From NCBI GenBank assembly GCA_035048815.1, contig JAUCBN010000042.1:15643501-15707500 (forward strand): DNA of 64,000 nt, in the 5' to 3' direction. Shown in pieces: positions 10,193 to 23,756 of the stretch. The translations under genes and the position numbers were made by a program. A model generated the notes under the pieces. That model searched no databases, had not been told where the DNA came from, and saw nothing but the letters and a program-made list of their open reading frames with translations. This stretch comes from Abelmoschus esculentus. Its lineage: Eukaryota; Streptophyta; Magnoliopsida; Malvales; Malvaceae. Numbering within the stretch: the stretch's first letter is position 1; every line of letters begins with the position of its first letter.

Positions 10193-13100
10193 ACCTCCCG
10201 ACTAAGTTGTTGAGCACTATAAGTACCCCCAAGTTTGTCAGAGTCTGCAACTACACGGAGAAGAAAACCAAGATCTTGCACTTTTATTTTATATTCACTA
10301 TCTAGTGAATCTGCCACCATTGAATTTGAAAGACAGAAGGAAGATGCAGCTAGCAGACAAGCTACACAAGGTTCAAACGAGTCTTCTTTGGCATCAGAAG
10401 AAGCAGAATCTGAACCTAGAACTTCACTATGAACAGCCAAATTCTTTAAGTGGGGTTCGTAACTCAAGGCAATATCAACCAATTTAAGAACAAAGGAAGC
10501 TCTATGAGGGGGTCTGTCAAAATCTCCCTTTGTTAAATTATGCTCAACAGAATGTTCAGGATCCACTGATGGCAAACTGAAAAAGGAGCATATAACACCC
10601 ATCCAATCTAAACGACCACCTACAGCAACAATTGTGCAGCACCTCACTGTTATAGATGTAAAATCTTCGCAGCTCTCTGGCTCCCAGAAGTTTACAATAT
10701 CTCAGGCAGCTAACCTAGAAGATAAAGCATTTGAACCTCCACCATCGCCACGTTTCATTGCAGAATCACTACATGAGATTAAAAGAAACTCCTGATCTCG
10801 ATCCCCAGAGATTGAACCTGATAACGTACCTTCACTGTGGATTAACCATAAAAAACTAGAACCCTTAATACCACCAATATTTGAGACAGACAGCAAATCA
10901 AATTTCTGAATGTTCAGTTTCAGACAACCCCATGAACCTGGAAGCTCACTCCGCATAGCAGCTTTCTCTTTTTCTTCATCATCTGGTCTGATCGAAATTT
11001 CTACAGAATCCAATTCCAGAAGAACAGATGTTTGAGAAATTGAGTCCTCTTCTTTCGTATCAGTTGGATCACAGGAGAAACACGATAATCCAACAATAAT
11101 CTGTTTTAAAAGGTTATAAAAGCCACTGTACAGTGATCTGTCTAGATCAACCATAACAGATGACAGATGAATGTGTGCAAAGCAGGTGGTGCTAAAAATT
11201 ATCTCTTGGCGGGTTTGAGCACTTGTATCATCAAGATCTTTCACAGTAGTAAAAGTGGCAAACTCATACCCTTTTCCCATGGATTTATTTTCGCTCCTTC
11301 TTTCTTCTAGTGTAGCTAAGAAATTGGCTTTCTCTGCTATCCAAGGGCCAGTGACAGGACCTTCCTGCCAAAAGACACTAATGAAAGAAAGACGCCCAGT
11401 CCTGTTGCTGACAGAAAGAATCTTTTGAGAAGAAAATTTATACCTCTGAATACTACCATAATCAATTCCACTACCATCTTTATTTGCAGATATAACTGAG
11501 TACAAGCAAATATTAACAAAGTTCAGGTGCAAAGAACGTTTGCCAGATGAGGTGAATTGTTTCTGCAGACTTCCATCAAGATGTGGACTATTGTCTTGTA
11601 TTCCACCCTTTGATGGTGAAGGTGAAGAAATATCAAGAACAATGAATTGATCCCATGAAGGGCATTCCACCATCATCTTCATCACTCTTAAAAGGGAAAC
11701 AAAGAATTACTCTTACATTGGAGATTGATATGTTACCTAACAAAATTTCTGATGAAGACAAATTTGTAATGGAAGTGCTAGAACTTCTTTTCACATGAGA
11801 ATGAGATGATCCACACTTCTCGTAGGGAGCATCATGTGAAACTTTTCGGTTATCATTACCCATTTCAGTAGATTTCCCAACTTCCTTCAAGAGATCTGAT
11901 AACATATTTAGCAACGAGAAGCTAAACCAAAAAGTGAGAGGTGGCAGTTTGAGAGAATAAGATGTCTGCCCCCCAAAACTACCTCCAGATGAACTAGACC
12001 TCACAGTGCATTGGAAGTGAGTGACCCCAAAGGTTGTAAACAACATAATTTTGACCATATCACCCTTGTCTCTGAGTGAAAAATCGGTAGACACTAACTC
12101 ACAGAATGCATCTGATGATCGATCTCCAGTAGACGACGAAAACAGAGGAAGAGCATGTTGAACTTCATCTTGCAAATTTCTGATTGAAGAGGTTTTACTG
12201 TCAACATTATTGCCACAATCCCCTCCATCCTTAGGGCAGAAATAATCAACTGCTTCAACATGCACCATTGTTCCTTTAAACCTCGTATCTTGAGGACATA
12301 CCTGTTGAACATGTGCATATTTAAAATGTGGAGATATGTCATGAAGAACAAACATAAAATTATGTTTCAAAAATAGGAGGGAGGGAAAAAGGAATTCTCA
12401 AAGCAAAATATTACCTGCAAAAGAACAGAGATATCCCTGCATTCTATGCCCAAATAATGAGGAACTGGCATGTATTGGATCACACAAATGATCCAGATCT
12501 TCATCATGAAAGGACAACACAATAGAAATTCCAGCAAAGGCTACTTTAAGATTAGTTTGAATGTGTTGCTGTTCTGTTTAGTAACAAGGGAAAGTACATG
12601 TCAAACCAATTTACACGTTCCAAAGACTGAAATGGTTGTTTATGAGGAAGTATAAGAAATTGTCGATGAAAACAATAAAAGTCCAACCACTTTGGTGTCA
12701 AGTGTCAACTATATGGATCAAATTATGCTCTTAAGCTCCATTTATGACTATATGTCAACAAAAATCTCCAATCATGCTCAAAGTGCATTAATATCTTCTA
12801 GATGTTGACCAAAGGTCTTACTTTCAAAGACCAACACGTTTGTTGAGTGATCAAAACAGGAAGTACATATCCCTAACTTATTTGTCTTCTCTTTTCCTAC
12901 AAAGAACTATAAATTAAATCCATTCAATTTGTTCTAAAAGAATTGAATTTCAATCAGGCATAATCAAAGATGAAAACGAGGAACATACCAGAAGGAATAA
13001 GCAAAGTTCCAGATGCAAGTCTGGATGCAGCAGTTATTGCACTGAAAACTGAGCATGTCCAGTTCCACAACATTCCACTATTTCCCAAAGCTGATTGTGA

Positions 13101-15606
13101 ATTTCTCATTCCGTCAAAACACTCAAAAAATTGGTCCACGCTATTAAGAGAACAGAAATTCAACAGTTTAGAAGAATTACATTGGAAAAGAATAAAATGC
13201 ACAATCTTAGAAGGGAAATTTCAGTATTAATTCTCCTTCACTCAATTTTTATACTCGGTAATAACAGAAGCAGAACCATTGAAGCAAGTTCAAAAAATGT
13301 TCCACTTCAAGCTCTTTTGTAAATTTTAGAAACTCTTGTCAAGAAATAAGGTTTAGACGCTAATTTAAAATTCTTAAAGACTTCAATTTTTTTTAAAATA
13401 ATAGATAGAGTATAGATAGAGAACATATAGAACAATGGCTGCAAATATAACGCTAGTGGGTGCTTTTTTCCTTTGGTATTCTCAAAATTTTGTTTCTTGT
13501 AGATATTATATATTGGTTGCTAAATAAAATCTTAGAAGCTTATGATTTAAATTCCTAACATGCCGCTTTCAGAAAAACTATGCATAAAATCAAGTGCGCA
13601 GAAATTCAGACCAACCTTGCACCAAAGTCAACTTCTTCTCCAACAGGGTCCCACTTGTTTTTGCCAACAGAAATTGGTACCCAGTTAGGAATAAAATGTG
13701 AACCAGGTAGCCCAGTTTCATCAACAGATTCTTGCATGTTCAGGGAAGTACAGCCTTCAGAAAACCTTCCCTGATTTTCTATAATATCATCGATGACAGT
13801 CATGGCAGACGCATGTGCTGATGATTGGAATTGAGAGTTAGAATTCGAGTATATAGAGTCAGTTGTTTCACAGTGCATACCATTTTTCCCATCCTTGTTG
13901 AAATTCTTGCAAGTTTCCCATGAAAGTAATAACCATTTAATTATGCTAGGTTGAAATCTTAAATCTACTGGATCAATAGAAACATCTGCATCCACCTTAC
14001 GAATGTCCAAGGAACCGTTCTTCCAGGGAATACTAAGTTTCAAATTTCCAGAAAATCCACCACCTTTCCCTGACATGATTGGAATAGAAGCAGCATTTGG
14101 CGGAGAGTAATGTGAATACAATCCTGAAAGTGGCATTCCCGAAGTGTGTGAAGCACAAGATTGATCGTCAACATCCTGCATCTGAAGAAGCTCAAGTGCA
14201 GCTCCATGGAATTTAACAAAGTTTATAAGTTGGTTAATTCCAAGAAAACTGTGAGCACTAGATTCATCACCTAAACCATCTTCGGAAACACAAGTTCCAC
14301 ATTCTGTTTCTGAAATCCGAAGTACCAAAGTCCTATGGAAGCCCAGTTTTTCACCCTTCTCTAGAGATGGATCAAACGCAACTATTAACCTTTTAATCTT
14401 CACATTAAAGCTTGTAAGAAACCATTTTACCATCCTTGCAATTGTCTTTACACCTTCATGTACATTATCAGGATTCCCAGGACTTCCTGACATTTCGTTT
14501 GAAAATTTCCCTAAGTTGCTGAAATTATAATCCTTCCCATCAGCATTGGAACTACAAGGTTCATCTGTACTAGATAAATGATCATTCTGCGAACATGGGG
14601 CAAGCAACAGCTCAAGTTCATCAACCTCAACTTGACATCCTTTACCCCTCCAAGGCATTTTAACAAATAAAGAGCCAATAGAACCCTCTTTTATAACCAA
14701 AGATGCTGCTGGACCAATCTGGAAATCAAAAGCAGAAATAGCAATATAACCATAAGAAATATACTAAAAATATTAAAGATATATAAGAATATTGCTCTTA
14801 GTTAAACTATATTTTATTAATATCCTTACCAAGAACCTCCCCATGTGTTTACGCATACAATTGGAATTGTAACAATAAAAAAAATTAAAAGATATATATG
14901 AGACTATTGCCCTTAGTTACAGTATATTTCATTATATCCTTACCAAGAAACCCTAGTTAAAAACCCATACTCAAAACCTAGAGCATCATTGTCTATGACA
15001 TATAACTTGCACCCTACTCTTACAATATTGCTACTTTTATCTAAAAGAGATACGTATAAGTACTTTGCCCCTGGATATGTGTAAAGTTTGTATCCTACAT
15101 GCAGGCTGCAGCACATACTTTTTTGAAATTTCAAAGCAAAACAACACTGAATTTACTTAATTACCAACTATTTTGTATTTCTTCTTTTCCCTTCCTTCCT
15201 TCTTCTTCAAATTAAGGCATTAAGCACTACTTACAAAATTTAAGAGCTGAAATATACAACCGTAGCACCCAATAAAAATATCAAATAATTTAAAATTTCT
15301 GTCATAATCAAGCATTCTTACTCTTCGGATTCATTAAGTTCAAATTAGAACTGAACTGAAATTTAAAAGAGAGAGGGAGAGAGAATACAAGGATACCTTC
15401 CGGTTAAGATAATCAACATTAAGAGCGAGATCAGAGAGCTGGATACTGCCTTCTGTGAGCTGAACATCGAGTTGGTCCAAATCAATATCCCCCAAGATGA
15501 ACTACCCAAGTTTCTTCTTCAATAGAAACTTAAACACCCTCTTCACCGCCCAACGGGAAACCACCGCCTCAGCCGATTTCGCAATATTATTCCACGCGCC
15601 AAACAT
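10193..15606 (-). pseudogene. ATG2: ATG2 (autophagy-related protein 2), N-terminal half, broken by LTR insertion
   Basis: ATG2 is a bridge-like lipid-transfer protein feeding the growing phagophore at ER contact sites. Exons seen: 15606-15397 (chorein N-terminus, [31 protein letters not shown]), 14718-13616 (KEGSIGSLFVKMPWRGKGC), 13140-12989, 12573-12415 and 12301-10193. Splice phases agree except in exon 4. Lesions are a TAG at codon 35 (15504-15502), a one-base shift in exon 4 (about 12470), a second shift near 11665-11690 and a TGA at 10704-10702. Coding similarity stops at ...SAQQLSRE, where the gypsy LTR begins, so roughly the C-terminal half is missing or lies beyond the element. Intact plant ATG2 is near 1900 residues. 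Family identity is secure. Confidence 0.9.
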
Positions 15607-15864
15607 CTTCTCCTTCCTCAATTCGCTGCCGTTTACAATCCGAATTCGCGGCAAATTGGAGAAAGCACGAGAATCCAAATTTTCTTCTCCTTTTTTTTCC
15701 TTTGTTCGCTTCAGTTTGAGTTCTAGGTGAAATTAGGGCGCGGAAACGGTAAATTATGTGGCGGCGATGGAAGGTTGCGACTTCCATCTAGGGCGCGAAA
15801 GCGAAAATTGAGGGATTTGTGGCCGTACGAAAAGGAAACATAAAAAGGAACTTCAATTCAAAAG

Positions 15865-16231
15865 GAGAAATTATTCTTGGACCGTTTCCACCACGTTATT
15901 TATGGTCCTTAAGAATAAAAACTAAATTTACGATCATTTTTTACACAGCACACTTATAATTTTAATTTCCAAATCCACATGGATTTATTTTTTATTTTAA
16001 ATCTTAAACCTTAACCCTAAACCCTAACCTTAATCCCTAAACTCTAAACCCTAATTAAAAAACAAATTCAAGTTATCATTTTTTAATTTTAATATATTTT
16101 ATTTAAAGAGATGATTTGAAAATTAAAATTATGAGTGTGCAGATGATGTGTAAAAAATGATGACGTGAATTTTTTTTTATTCTTAAGGACTATGAATAAC
16201 GTGATGAAACCAGTCCATAGAATAATTTCTC
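15865..16231. mobile_element. 367-bp MITE with about 55-bp TIRs and 9-bp target duplication (Mutator-like)
   Basis: Left end GAGAAATTATTC...GTTATTTATGGTCC and right end, read in reverse, are near-matching for about 55 bp. Perfect 9-bp direct repeats ATTCAAAAG flank it (15856-15864 and 16232-16240). A 9-bp duplication is typical of Mutator-type elements. The centre (about 16008-16055) carries degenerate CCCTAAA repeats like plant telomeric DNA. No coding capacity. It lies about 260 bp upstream of the ATG2 start codon. Confidence 0.85.
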
Positions 16232-16240
16232 ATTCAAAAG

Positions 16241-18005
16241 AGTTTTAATTGAATTTGGATGAAATTGAACGACTTCCCGTTATAGTTCGGAAGGTGTTCG
16301 AGAATTGGTGACGTTGCCGTCGCTTTAATTTACGGCTGCTCAACTCTACAGGTAGCAAGAAGTATATAAATTCTTAGGAGGTTTATATATAAACAGTAAC
16401 GGTAAGAAAAAAAAAAATGATATATACATAAAATTTTATGATGTTGTACACGTATAAATATTAAAAAAATATTTTATAAAAATAATAAAAAATTTAGCGT
16501 ATATTAAAATTATTATATAATATAAATAATTCGTTACAAAATATAAATAAGAAGCATATATATCAAAATCTTTATTTGATATATATAAAAACTCAATGTA
16601 ATAAAAATTTATCTACGTATAATTTTTAACGTAAAGATAATATTAATCCCTAATATTTATAATTTTTATTATTTTTTATCCTTATTTTTTTTAGATAAAT
16701 TTAACCTTTAAAGGGTTAGAATTATCTTTATGTCTAAATTTTATATATATACTTATTTTCTTATAAGAATGCTCAATTTATATTGTTTAACATCGATTTA
16801 AAATCCAACACATGATTTAATCTTTGTTTATGGAGATAAAAATCCATCCCTACAACTCATGAATTAAGAATTTTCGTAATAACAAGGATTACTTGACGTA
16901 GATGAGGAGTTAATGATATTTTTTCGAAAAAATCTTTTAAAATTTATTAATTAAACTAATTTGAAAGGTTCCTTATAAGATCATAACATTTTATTCGTCA
17001 AATACATCATTATTTTATATTCTTTCATATATATGAAGCAACTTGATATATGTTTTTCCATGTTTATAATACTTTCGTAATACCTCCGGTTATTTCTGCT
17101 ACGCCAACATATTTGTTGGGATCAATAAATACTTTCGTTACGAAAAAAGAATTGTGATAAAAAGTGCTCAAATTTTCACGCAATCCTTGGGAGGCATACT
17201 ATAAAAAAAAATAAATCAGTTTATGAAATTTCTAACGTTGATGAAGAATCAAGAAAGTTTGAGGTTTAAAATATTAAAAAATATATAAATTGTATATTTT
17301 ATGCATAAAATTTACAAAATTAAATAAAATAGTAAATAAAAAATGAATAGATAAAATAAATACAATAATAGATAAAACGATATTTCAATAAGTACCGAAA
17401 TTATTATATAATATATAAATAATTATAAAAATTATAATAAAAATATAATATATCAAAATCCTTACCCGAATCACAAATCAAAAGCTCAAATTAGGGTAAA
17501 TATTTTCATATATACATATTGGGCCACAAGAAAACCTATTTTCTTACATAAATAATTCTCATTTTAGAATATGTCAAAATTATTACATAAAACCAAAATG
17601 AGAATTTTACCATAAGTAATATACATATATTATTACAAAATATAAACAAAAAATCTATACCAAAATTCTTATTAGAGATCACTAAAACCAAAAGAATTTA
17701 ACTTATAATAAGAATTTGTGTACATACAGATTTTCCTACAAGAAAACTTATTAATTTCTTATAAGAATGATTGAGAATTTAATAGCTATTGAAACTATTA
17801 CATAATATACATAAATTGTTACAAAATTTATAATAAAAACGTATGCACCGAAATCAAAGGGACTTAACAAGATACTAAAGAGACCATATACCATCATTCA
17901 CAAATTGCATACTTACCTTATATCCCTTGCTCAAATTGCAACTTGAGTTTAATAAATTTTAACAAGATATGTAAAGTAATTTAAAGAGACTTGGAAAGGT
18001 TACCA
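16241..18005. other. AT-rich intergenic DNA, nothing recognised
   Basis: There is no long open frame and no repeat I can assign. It contains several related tracts of the type 'TTATTACAAAATATAAA(T/C)AA' and 'TATCAAAATC(T/C)TTA' at about 16530, 17400-17460, 17610-17660 and 17800-17850. These suggest an old diverged tandem or nested repeat. Confidence 0.4.
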
Positions 18006-18016
18006 AGTCTTAATTA

Positions 18017-18485
18017 GGGGTGATAATGAGTTTGACCGACTCGCGAATTACTCGGACTCGGCTCGGTCAAAGCTTGGCTCGAGTGAGTTCGACTCGGGCT
18101 CGAGATTTAAACGAGCCGAGCTTACTCAAACTCGGCTAAAAAAACTCGTGAACAGGCTCGAAATAACTATATATAAACTATATATATATACATTAAAAAT
18201 AATTTGTTTAGCAAAGAAAAATAATAAAATAATTGAGTAAATCCACTAAAAATAAATTAAATGAAATAAATTGAATATTATTCGCTAAAACAAATTTACA
18301 AAACTACAAATAATAAATAATAAATAAACTATAAATAAATAATAAAAATAATATAAAATTATCTATTTCGAGCCAAACCGAGACGAGCCCGAGCCAATAA
18401 TATTATTTTCAAGCCGAACTCAAGCCTGAAATTCCGAGCTCGACGAGCCTCGAGCCTAGCCTAACTCGGGCCGTTATCACCCCCT
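18017..18485. mobile_element. About 469-bp TIR element with 11-bp target duplication
   Basis: The ends are GGGGTGATAA and TTATCACCCC. Just inside both ends are GC-rich, self-complementary tracts of CTCGG/CGAGC motifs (18050-18130 and 18370-18475), separated by an AT-rich core. The flanks AGTCTTAATTA (18006-18016) and AGTCTTAACTA (18486-18496) form a direct repeat with one mismatch. This fits a non-autonomous DNA element, probably MULE-like. No coding capacity. Confidence 0.7.
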
Positions 18486-18496
18486 AGTCTTAACTA

Positions 18497-19380
18497 GGCT
18501 CACAGGTTTGAAGACTAGTTTCATCCTTAGTCACAATGCCTAGTTGTCTGTCCAAGATTTATCCTTTCTAACTCTATTGTCCTTCGTTGATCTTGCTCTA
18601 GAGAAAGACTACGGATAACAATTTATTCAAGCATCATATATTCATGTGCACATATTTGACTCATAGATGAACCTACTTTTGCTGTGCTCTATCATGTTAA
18701 TCAAGCAATCCAAGACTTAATACAAGCTATTTTTAATTCATAAAAACACTCCACCTTAATCTTATTAAGATTGTCCCTATTTTGATTTATATTTACTATC
18801 CATTTGACTATAAAACAGCCCTCACTTTATGGTACAAAACAGTCCAATTTCAATTCAAAGCAGTCCCTCAACTAGGCTTGAAAAACAGTTTCTTAAGCAT
18901 TTTCTTAAAGCAGACCCTGTTTTAATACCCCAAATAGCCCCTGAATCTTTGTAAAACAGCCCCCCTCTATTTTTACTTAACCAAACAGTTTCAAATCAAT
19001 TCTCCCATGTATAAAACAGTCCCAAAATGAATTATTTTGGTTCACAGCATCTAGGATTTATTTCTATCAAGCAAGGTGACCAATTTCAAGATTTCAAGCA
19101 CAAATACATAGCCACACTACGATCCAAGCAAACAATCAACTATCATAACAATTTTTAGGACTCAATAACAAGCAACTTAGCATCTGTTTAAGTATCACCA
19201 AGAGAAGGAAATTTATCATGCACATCACTCAAAGGATCCAAGAAATTTCCTAGCATGAATTGATCTTCAAGCAATCCTAGTAGTAACATGGTTCAAGGAA
19301 ATTCACAATCAATTTCTCAAATTACAACTTGCTGAAGCTGAAAGGAAGTGTATCTCACCTTCTTTCTCAAGCTATCCGAA
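18497..19380. other. Intergenic DNA with recurring AAACAGTCC/CAGCCC motif
   Basis: No gene found. Between about 18800 and 19030 the words AAACAGTCC, AGCAGTCCC and AAACAGCCC recur every 20-40 bp, suggesting an internally repetitive non-coding repeat. Nothing else was recognised. Confidence 0.35.
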
Positions 19381-19384
19381 CAAG

Positions 19385-19960
19385 TGACCATTCTCAATAT
19401 CTGATGTAGTATTTTCATATAAGATCCACTTACCGATACTGGCAGAAAAGTGACCATTCTTAATATATGGTTGACTTATCTATGCTAACACGAAAATGCT
19501 CATTCTCATAGCTATTAACTTTCTCAGACATTGTTTGTAGAATGATAAAGCGAATCATCTTCCATGAAGGTTTTAAAAAAGTTTAACATGTGTCATCTTA
19601 ATAAAATATGTTTTTATACTTCCAATCATACATGTGTCATCATAACAAATCAGAACAGTGCTTTTTTACATGTGCCAAACTCAACAATTTCATTCTGATT
19701 TTGATTATATATGTAATCTGGCATAAATTCAAGGCTTAACATCCGTGCTTGTTCCTAATCCACAAATAGGTTGTCTTAGCTTCTAGCAAATTAGTTACTA
19801 GCTAAGGTTACTGATCCACATAATGTCAGGAAGAAAGTGTCATTTACTCAGATAGAAAAATAAATAACATTTGATGGTATCATTTACTCACCTTGGTAGA
19901 AGACACTCCACCCCTGAGTTTTTTACAGCAGCTGAAATATAAAGGTAAGAAACAAAGACA
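19385..19960. repeat. Duplicated segment A' (matches 23520-24500 without the plastid insert)
   Basis: The sequence from 'TGTAGTATTTTCATA...ATACTGGCAGAAAAGTGACC' through 'AACTCAACAATTTCATTCTG' to 'AAGGTAAGAAACAAAGACACC' recurs at 23520-23700 plus 24150-24515. The second copy is interrupted by the ndhJ fragment; this copy is not. Both belong to the decayed MOR1 locus and probably contain intron DNA. Confidence 0.7.
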
Positions 19961-20079
19961 CCAAACAAGTCAAAAAAGGGTTCTAAATTGTTACAAAATT
20001 AATTGCAATGATCAAAATTAATACAAGTATAATCCACTAACTAAGAAAACCAAACAGTTAAGAGGAAGTTACAAAAAAA

Positions 20080-20295
20080 GTAACCAGCCTTCAAGACGCT
20101 CTTTCCATACAACACTCTTCAGTTGAGAAATGACCTCTGCCTGTATTAGGGAACCTAATCTGCTTTCAATCTCTACAAGACTCATTTCCGCTGGTCAGAC
20201 AAATCAAAGAAACTACGGCATTTCTAGCTACAAAATAATAGCAAAACAGATATTGTTTACCTCAATGTCCTTGGGAGTTGCACTCAATTTTGTAC
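20080..20295 (-). pseudogene. MOR1: Second copy of the MOR1 TOG3 first exon
   Basis: The exon and flanking intron at 20090-20290 match 22630-22880. Both contain the rc of TCTACAAGACTCATTTCC, the 'CTTTCCATACAACACTC' stretch and the block 'CTCAATGTCCTTGGGAGTT' / 'CTCAATATCCTCGGGAGTT'. Read on the minus strand this copy lies after the TOG4 exons, so it is out of order relative to an intact MOR1 gene. Confidence 0.75.
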
Positions 20296-22629
20296 CTTGG
20301 ATGTGAGACTATATGGAGAGGGACACAAGCCAAAGAAAACAAAATTTGTACCTTGGAAAGACCCATAAGGTTTAACCCGCACAATGATAAGAGTTAAAGA
20401 CGGTCCCTTGTATATCATTAAGGTTCTTCTCAGTCTGACAAGATCAATGGAATGTGAATCACAGAGGGAGAAACAACAACAAAAATAAATATGAAGAGAA
20501 ACATAATTTAGGTAGTACATATTGTTTCCTGCCCACTAACTATTAAATTTTCAGTAATGCATCCATCTACTGCTTTGCGAACATCTGAGGATTTATCCTT
20601 GGAAGAATTCCAGACATACGGATATGTGTATAAAAATTGAAAATGAATATGGGAAAAGGAAACACAGAATTTCTCCATTCAACCAAAATTTACCATCATG
20701 GCAGTAGCAGCTGGTTTGAGCAGAGATGCATATCATCAAGAAATTCGTTGAGTTCAGAGAGTTGCCTAGCTGACCTATCAAAAAGATCTTCGCGTCCTTT
20801 GGCCCCAATCTTAGTGTCTGTTAGTGCTGACGTGATATACGGTAAAAGCTACATGATTGGAATCAGAAAAATAGTCCCTATTTTGTCAAAATAAACAGCT
20901 GCAAAGTAGATAAGGTGCACTCTCATATGTTTCTTATTGCCACTAAGGTATTTCAAAATATCTGATAGTATTCCCGGCAATTAACAAAATTTTGCATGAA
21001 TTTATTAAGAGAATCAAAGTTCTTTTAAATGATAAATTGTGTTCACCAAACCTTGCTTTCTTTCTCAACAACAGGTCTGATTGACGATGCTACGTTGCCA
21101 ATGGTAATAAAAGTGCCATAACCAAAATTTTGTTGCTACCAACAGCCGGCCCCTAAGAGCACCAAACAACTCTCTTGGCAATCAAATAACGCACATGATC
21201 AGAATTCTAGCTGCAATGAACAACATAGAGGGACTCAATTTGTCCAGAAAAGTTGCTACCCACAGGCCACAGCATACCAGTTCCAACAGGTTGAATGCAC
21301 TTGTTAGCCTCTTCCAAAAAAAATAAAAATAAAATTCACAGCTTCAATAGACTCCAAACAAATCTAGAATGGATAAAAAAAGGGAAACCATCAATAATTC
21401 CAATAGACTCCAAATTTTATTCACAGCTTCAATAGACTCCACACTGATCAAGGTTCTGGAGACCTTCAACCTGCTGTTTCAGTGATGATGTGGCTGCAAA
21501 CAGAGAAGTTAGCGTAACCAATTAGAAATCTCAAGTGCTAAAATAATGTAAACTAGCAAAAACAACTAGCTACTTTTTACAACAAAGAAAACAACACTAT
21601 AAGAACTCTAACTACTGATGTTTAATAAATATAGAAACTTTATAAGAACTCTTTTTTCCCAATTTTATTATCAAATTAATTGATTAGCATTCCAGTTGAT
21701 TAGATACAAAAGAATTAAAGAAACTCTATCAAGAAAACTACAGCTCAAATATAGTTTCCAAGGATAAGAGATTAGAGTCTCATCAATGAAGGAAAGTGGA
21801 TTTCTCCTCTTGTTGAACCAACCCAAAAAAGAACAAAAAGGATCCAACAAGTTGATGATAAATAGAAAAGGGTAAGACATGTTAAGATACGTTATCCCAC
21901 ATAGAATCAATATTTTGGAAACTCAAAGATGTGGGATAATAGCACTTTAGCACCTACCCTTAAGTTTAGCTCAATAGGGACCCATAAATTAGGGGTGTAT
22001 TAAAATGGTATTATCCTCCGTCTCAAGTCTTAGATTCCCATGGTCTTATATTCAAGTTGAGTCCCTCAACTCATAGCCAAATAGTTTTAGGTTGGTCGCT
22101 TAACAAGACATAATTAAAGATTTTACCTACCTGCATTAATTTAGTCAAGCACCTCTTCTAACAATAAGAATGTTGGAGCATACTTTCAATTTTGTATATG
22201 AGAATCAATTGCAAAATGTTGCAGACTTTATTGTCTAGACACATGTATGCAAGGATGTATGCATATGATATATTAATCTACATGTATATGAGTGCATATA
22301 TACATAGATATAGATATATATGGTCGGCTGACTACATGAATTTCAAGTTACCAATCATCTATAACCTTCAATACAGTCAGAAAAATATTTCAGGGTGGGA
22401 ACATATGAAATTTTAAAATTTCAAAGTGGGCACAACTCATAAATTTTAAAAAATTGAAGGCAAATTGTATAGATATTAGAAAGTTCAAGGTGGGCCTGGG
22501 CCCACCCTATGCTTCAAGTGGATCCGCCACTGAATACAGTCCCTACTTTTTATCAGAATACATACAGTCTCTACTCCTTATTCATCAATACAAGTAAAAT
22601 CTACTAAGAAAACCAAAACAGTCAAGAGA

Positions 22630-22880
22630 AACTTACAACAAATAGTAACCAACCTTCAAGAAGCTCTTTCCATACAACACTCTTTAGTTGAGAAATGACA
22701 TCTGCCTGTATTAGGAAACCTAATCTGCTTTCAATCTCTACAAGACTCATTTCCTCTGGGTGTAATTGTCAGACAAATCAAAGAAACTACGACATTTCTA
22801 GCTATAAAATAATAGCAATAAAAAAAGTCAACAGATAAGTTTACCTCAATATCCTCGGGAGTTTCACTCAATTCTGATGT
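22630..22880 (-). pseudogene. MOR1: MOR1 TOG3 first exon
   Basis: Translation gives EIESRLGFLIQADVISQLKS followed by VVWKELLEG, the start of the TOG3 domain in plant MOR1. An acceptor-side sequence lies near 22765 and a donor-side GTTGGTTAC near 22650. A 5' neighbour piece encodes part of the linker that precedes it (SETPEDIE, about 22860-22830). Confidence 0.75.
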
Positions 22881-23756
22881 TTATGTTCATCAATCTCCAA
22901 CAACCTTTTTATTGTTGCCTGACTTAACTAAAGCTGCTTTCTTGTTGGCAAGCTGAATGGCTGATAGACATTGAAAGTTTTCAATTAGCACAACATTAGA
23001 AAAATGTTCAAAAATAGGAATAATACCCAAATAAGTCAGAAATTTGCAGAAAAGGAAACAAAAATACACAAACTTGATGCTATGGAATATTACATACTTC
23101 AACAAAAATCATTCACGGTTGGATGATATCATTTATATGAAAAATGTTATAGTAAAATAAAAATGAAAAAAATCTAAAATCTAATAACCTCAAAGTTTAA
23201 AAACTAAAAACTCAGTTTTTTTTTTTTCAATTTTTAGGACAATTTTTGTATTATCCTTGAATAATAAAATCTTACAGCTGCAGAGACAGGCCTCTTCCAC
23301 TAAGCTAGCAGCAAATTTCTTAACAAATGAACCTTCAGAAGCATGCATGAAATAGCCATATCATAAGTCTGAAAATGGATTTTTTAACAAATGAACCTTC
23401 AGAAGCATGCATGAAATAACCATATCATAAGTCTGAAACGGAAGTGTCAGCAAATATCTCATTATTCAAAATCATCAATACTACTAAAAATGATAAAACA
23501 CTAAAAACCACAGGTTAATATTGATGTAGTATTTCATAGAATATCAACTTACCAATACTGGCAGAAAGGTGACCATTCTCAATATATTGTAGACCTATCT
23601 ATGCTAACATTAAGATGCTTATTCTCTTTCTCATAGCAATTCACTTTCTCAGCCATTGTTTTGATAAAACAAATCATCTTCCCATGAAGGTTTAAGGAAA
23701 GTTGGATAAACATGTTGTGTATGAGCTGTAAATAACATAAAGTATTTCTTGGCAGT

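Noticed and set aside
15960..16060. True interstitial telomere
   Set aside because: The CCCTAAA words are few and degenerate and sit inside a MITE with a clean target duplication.
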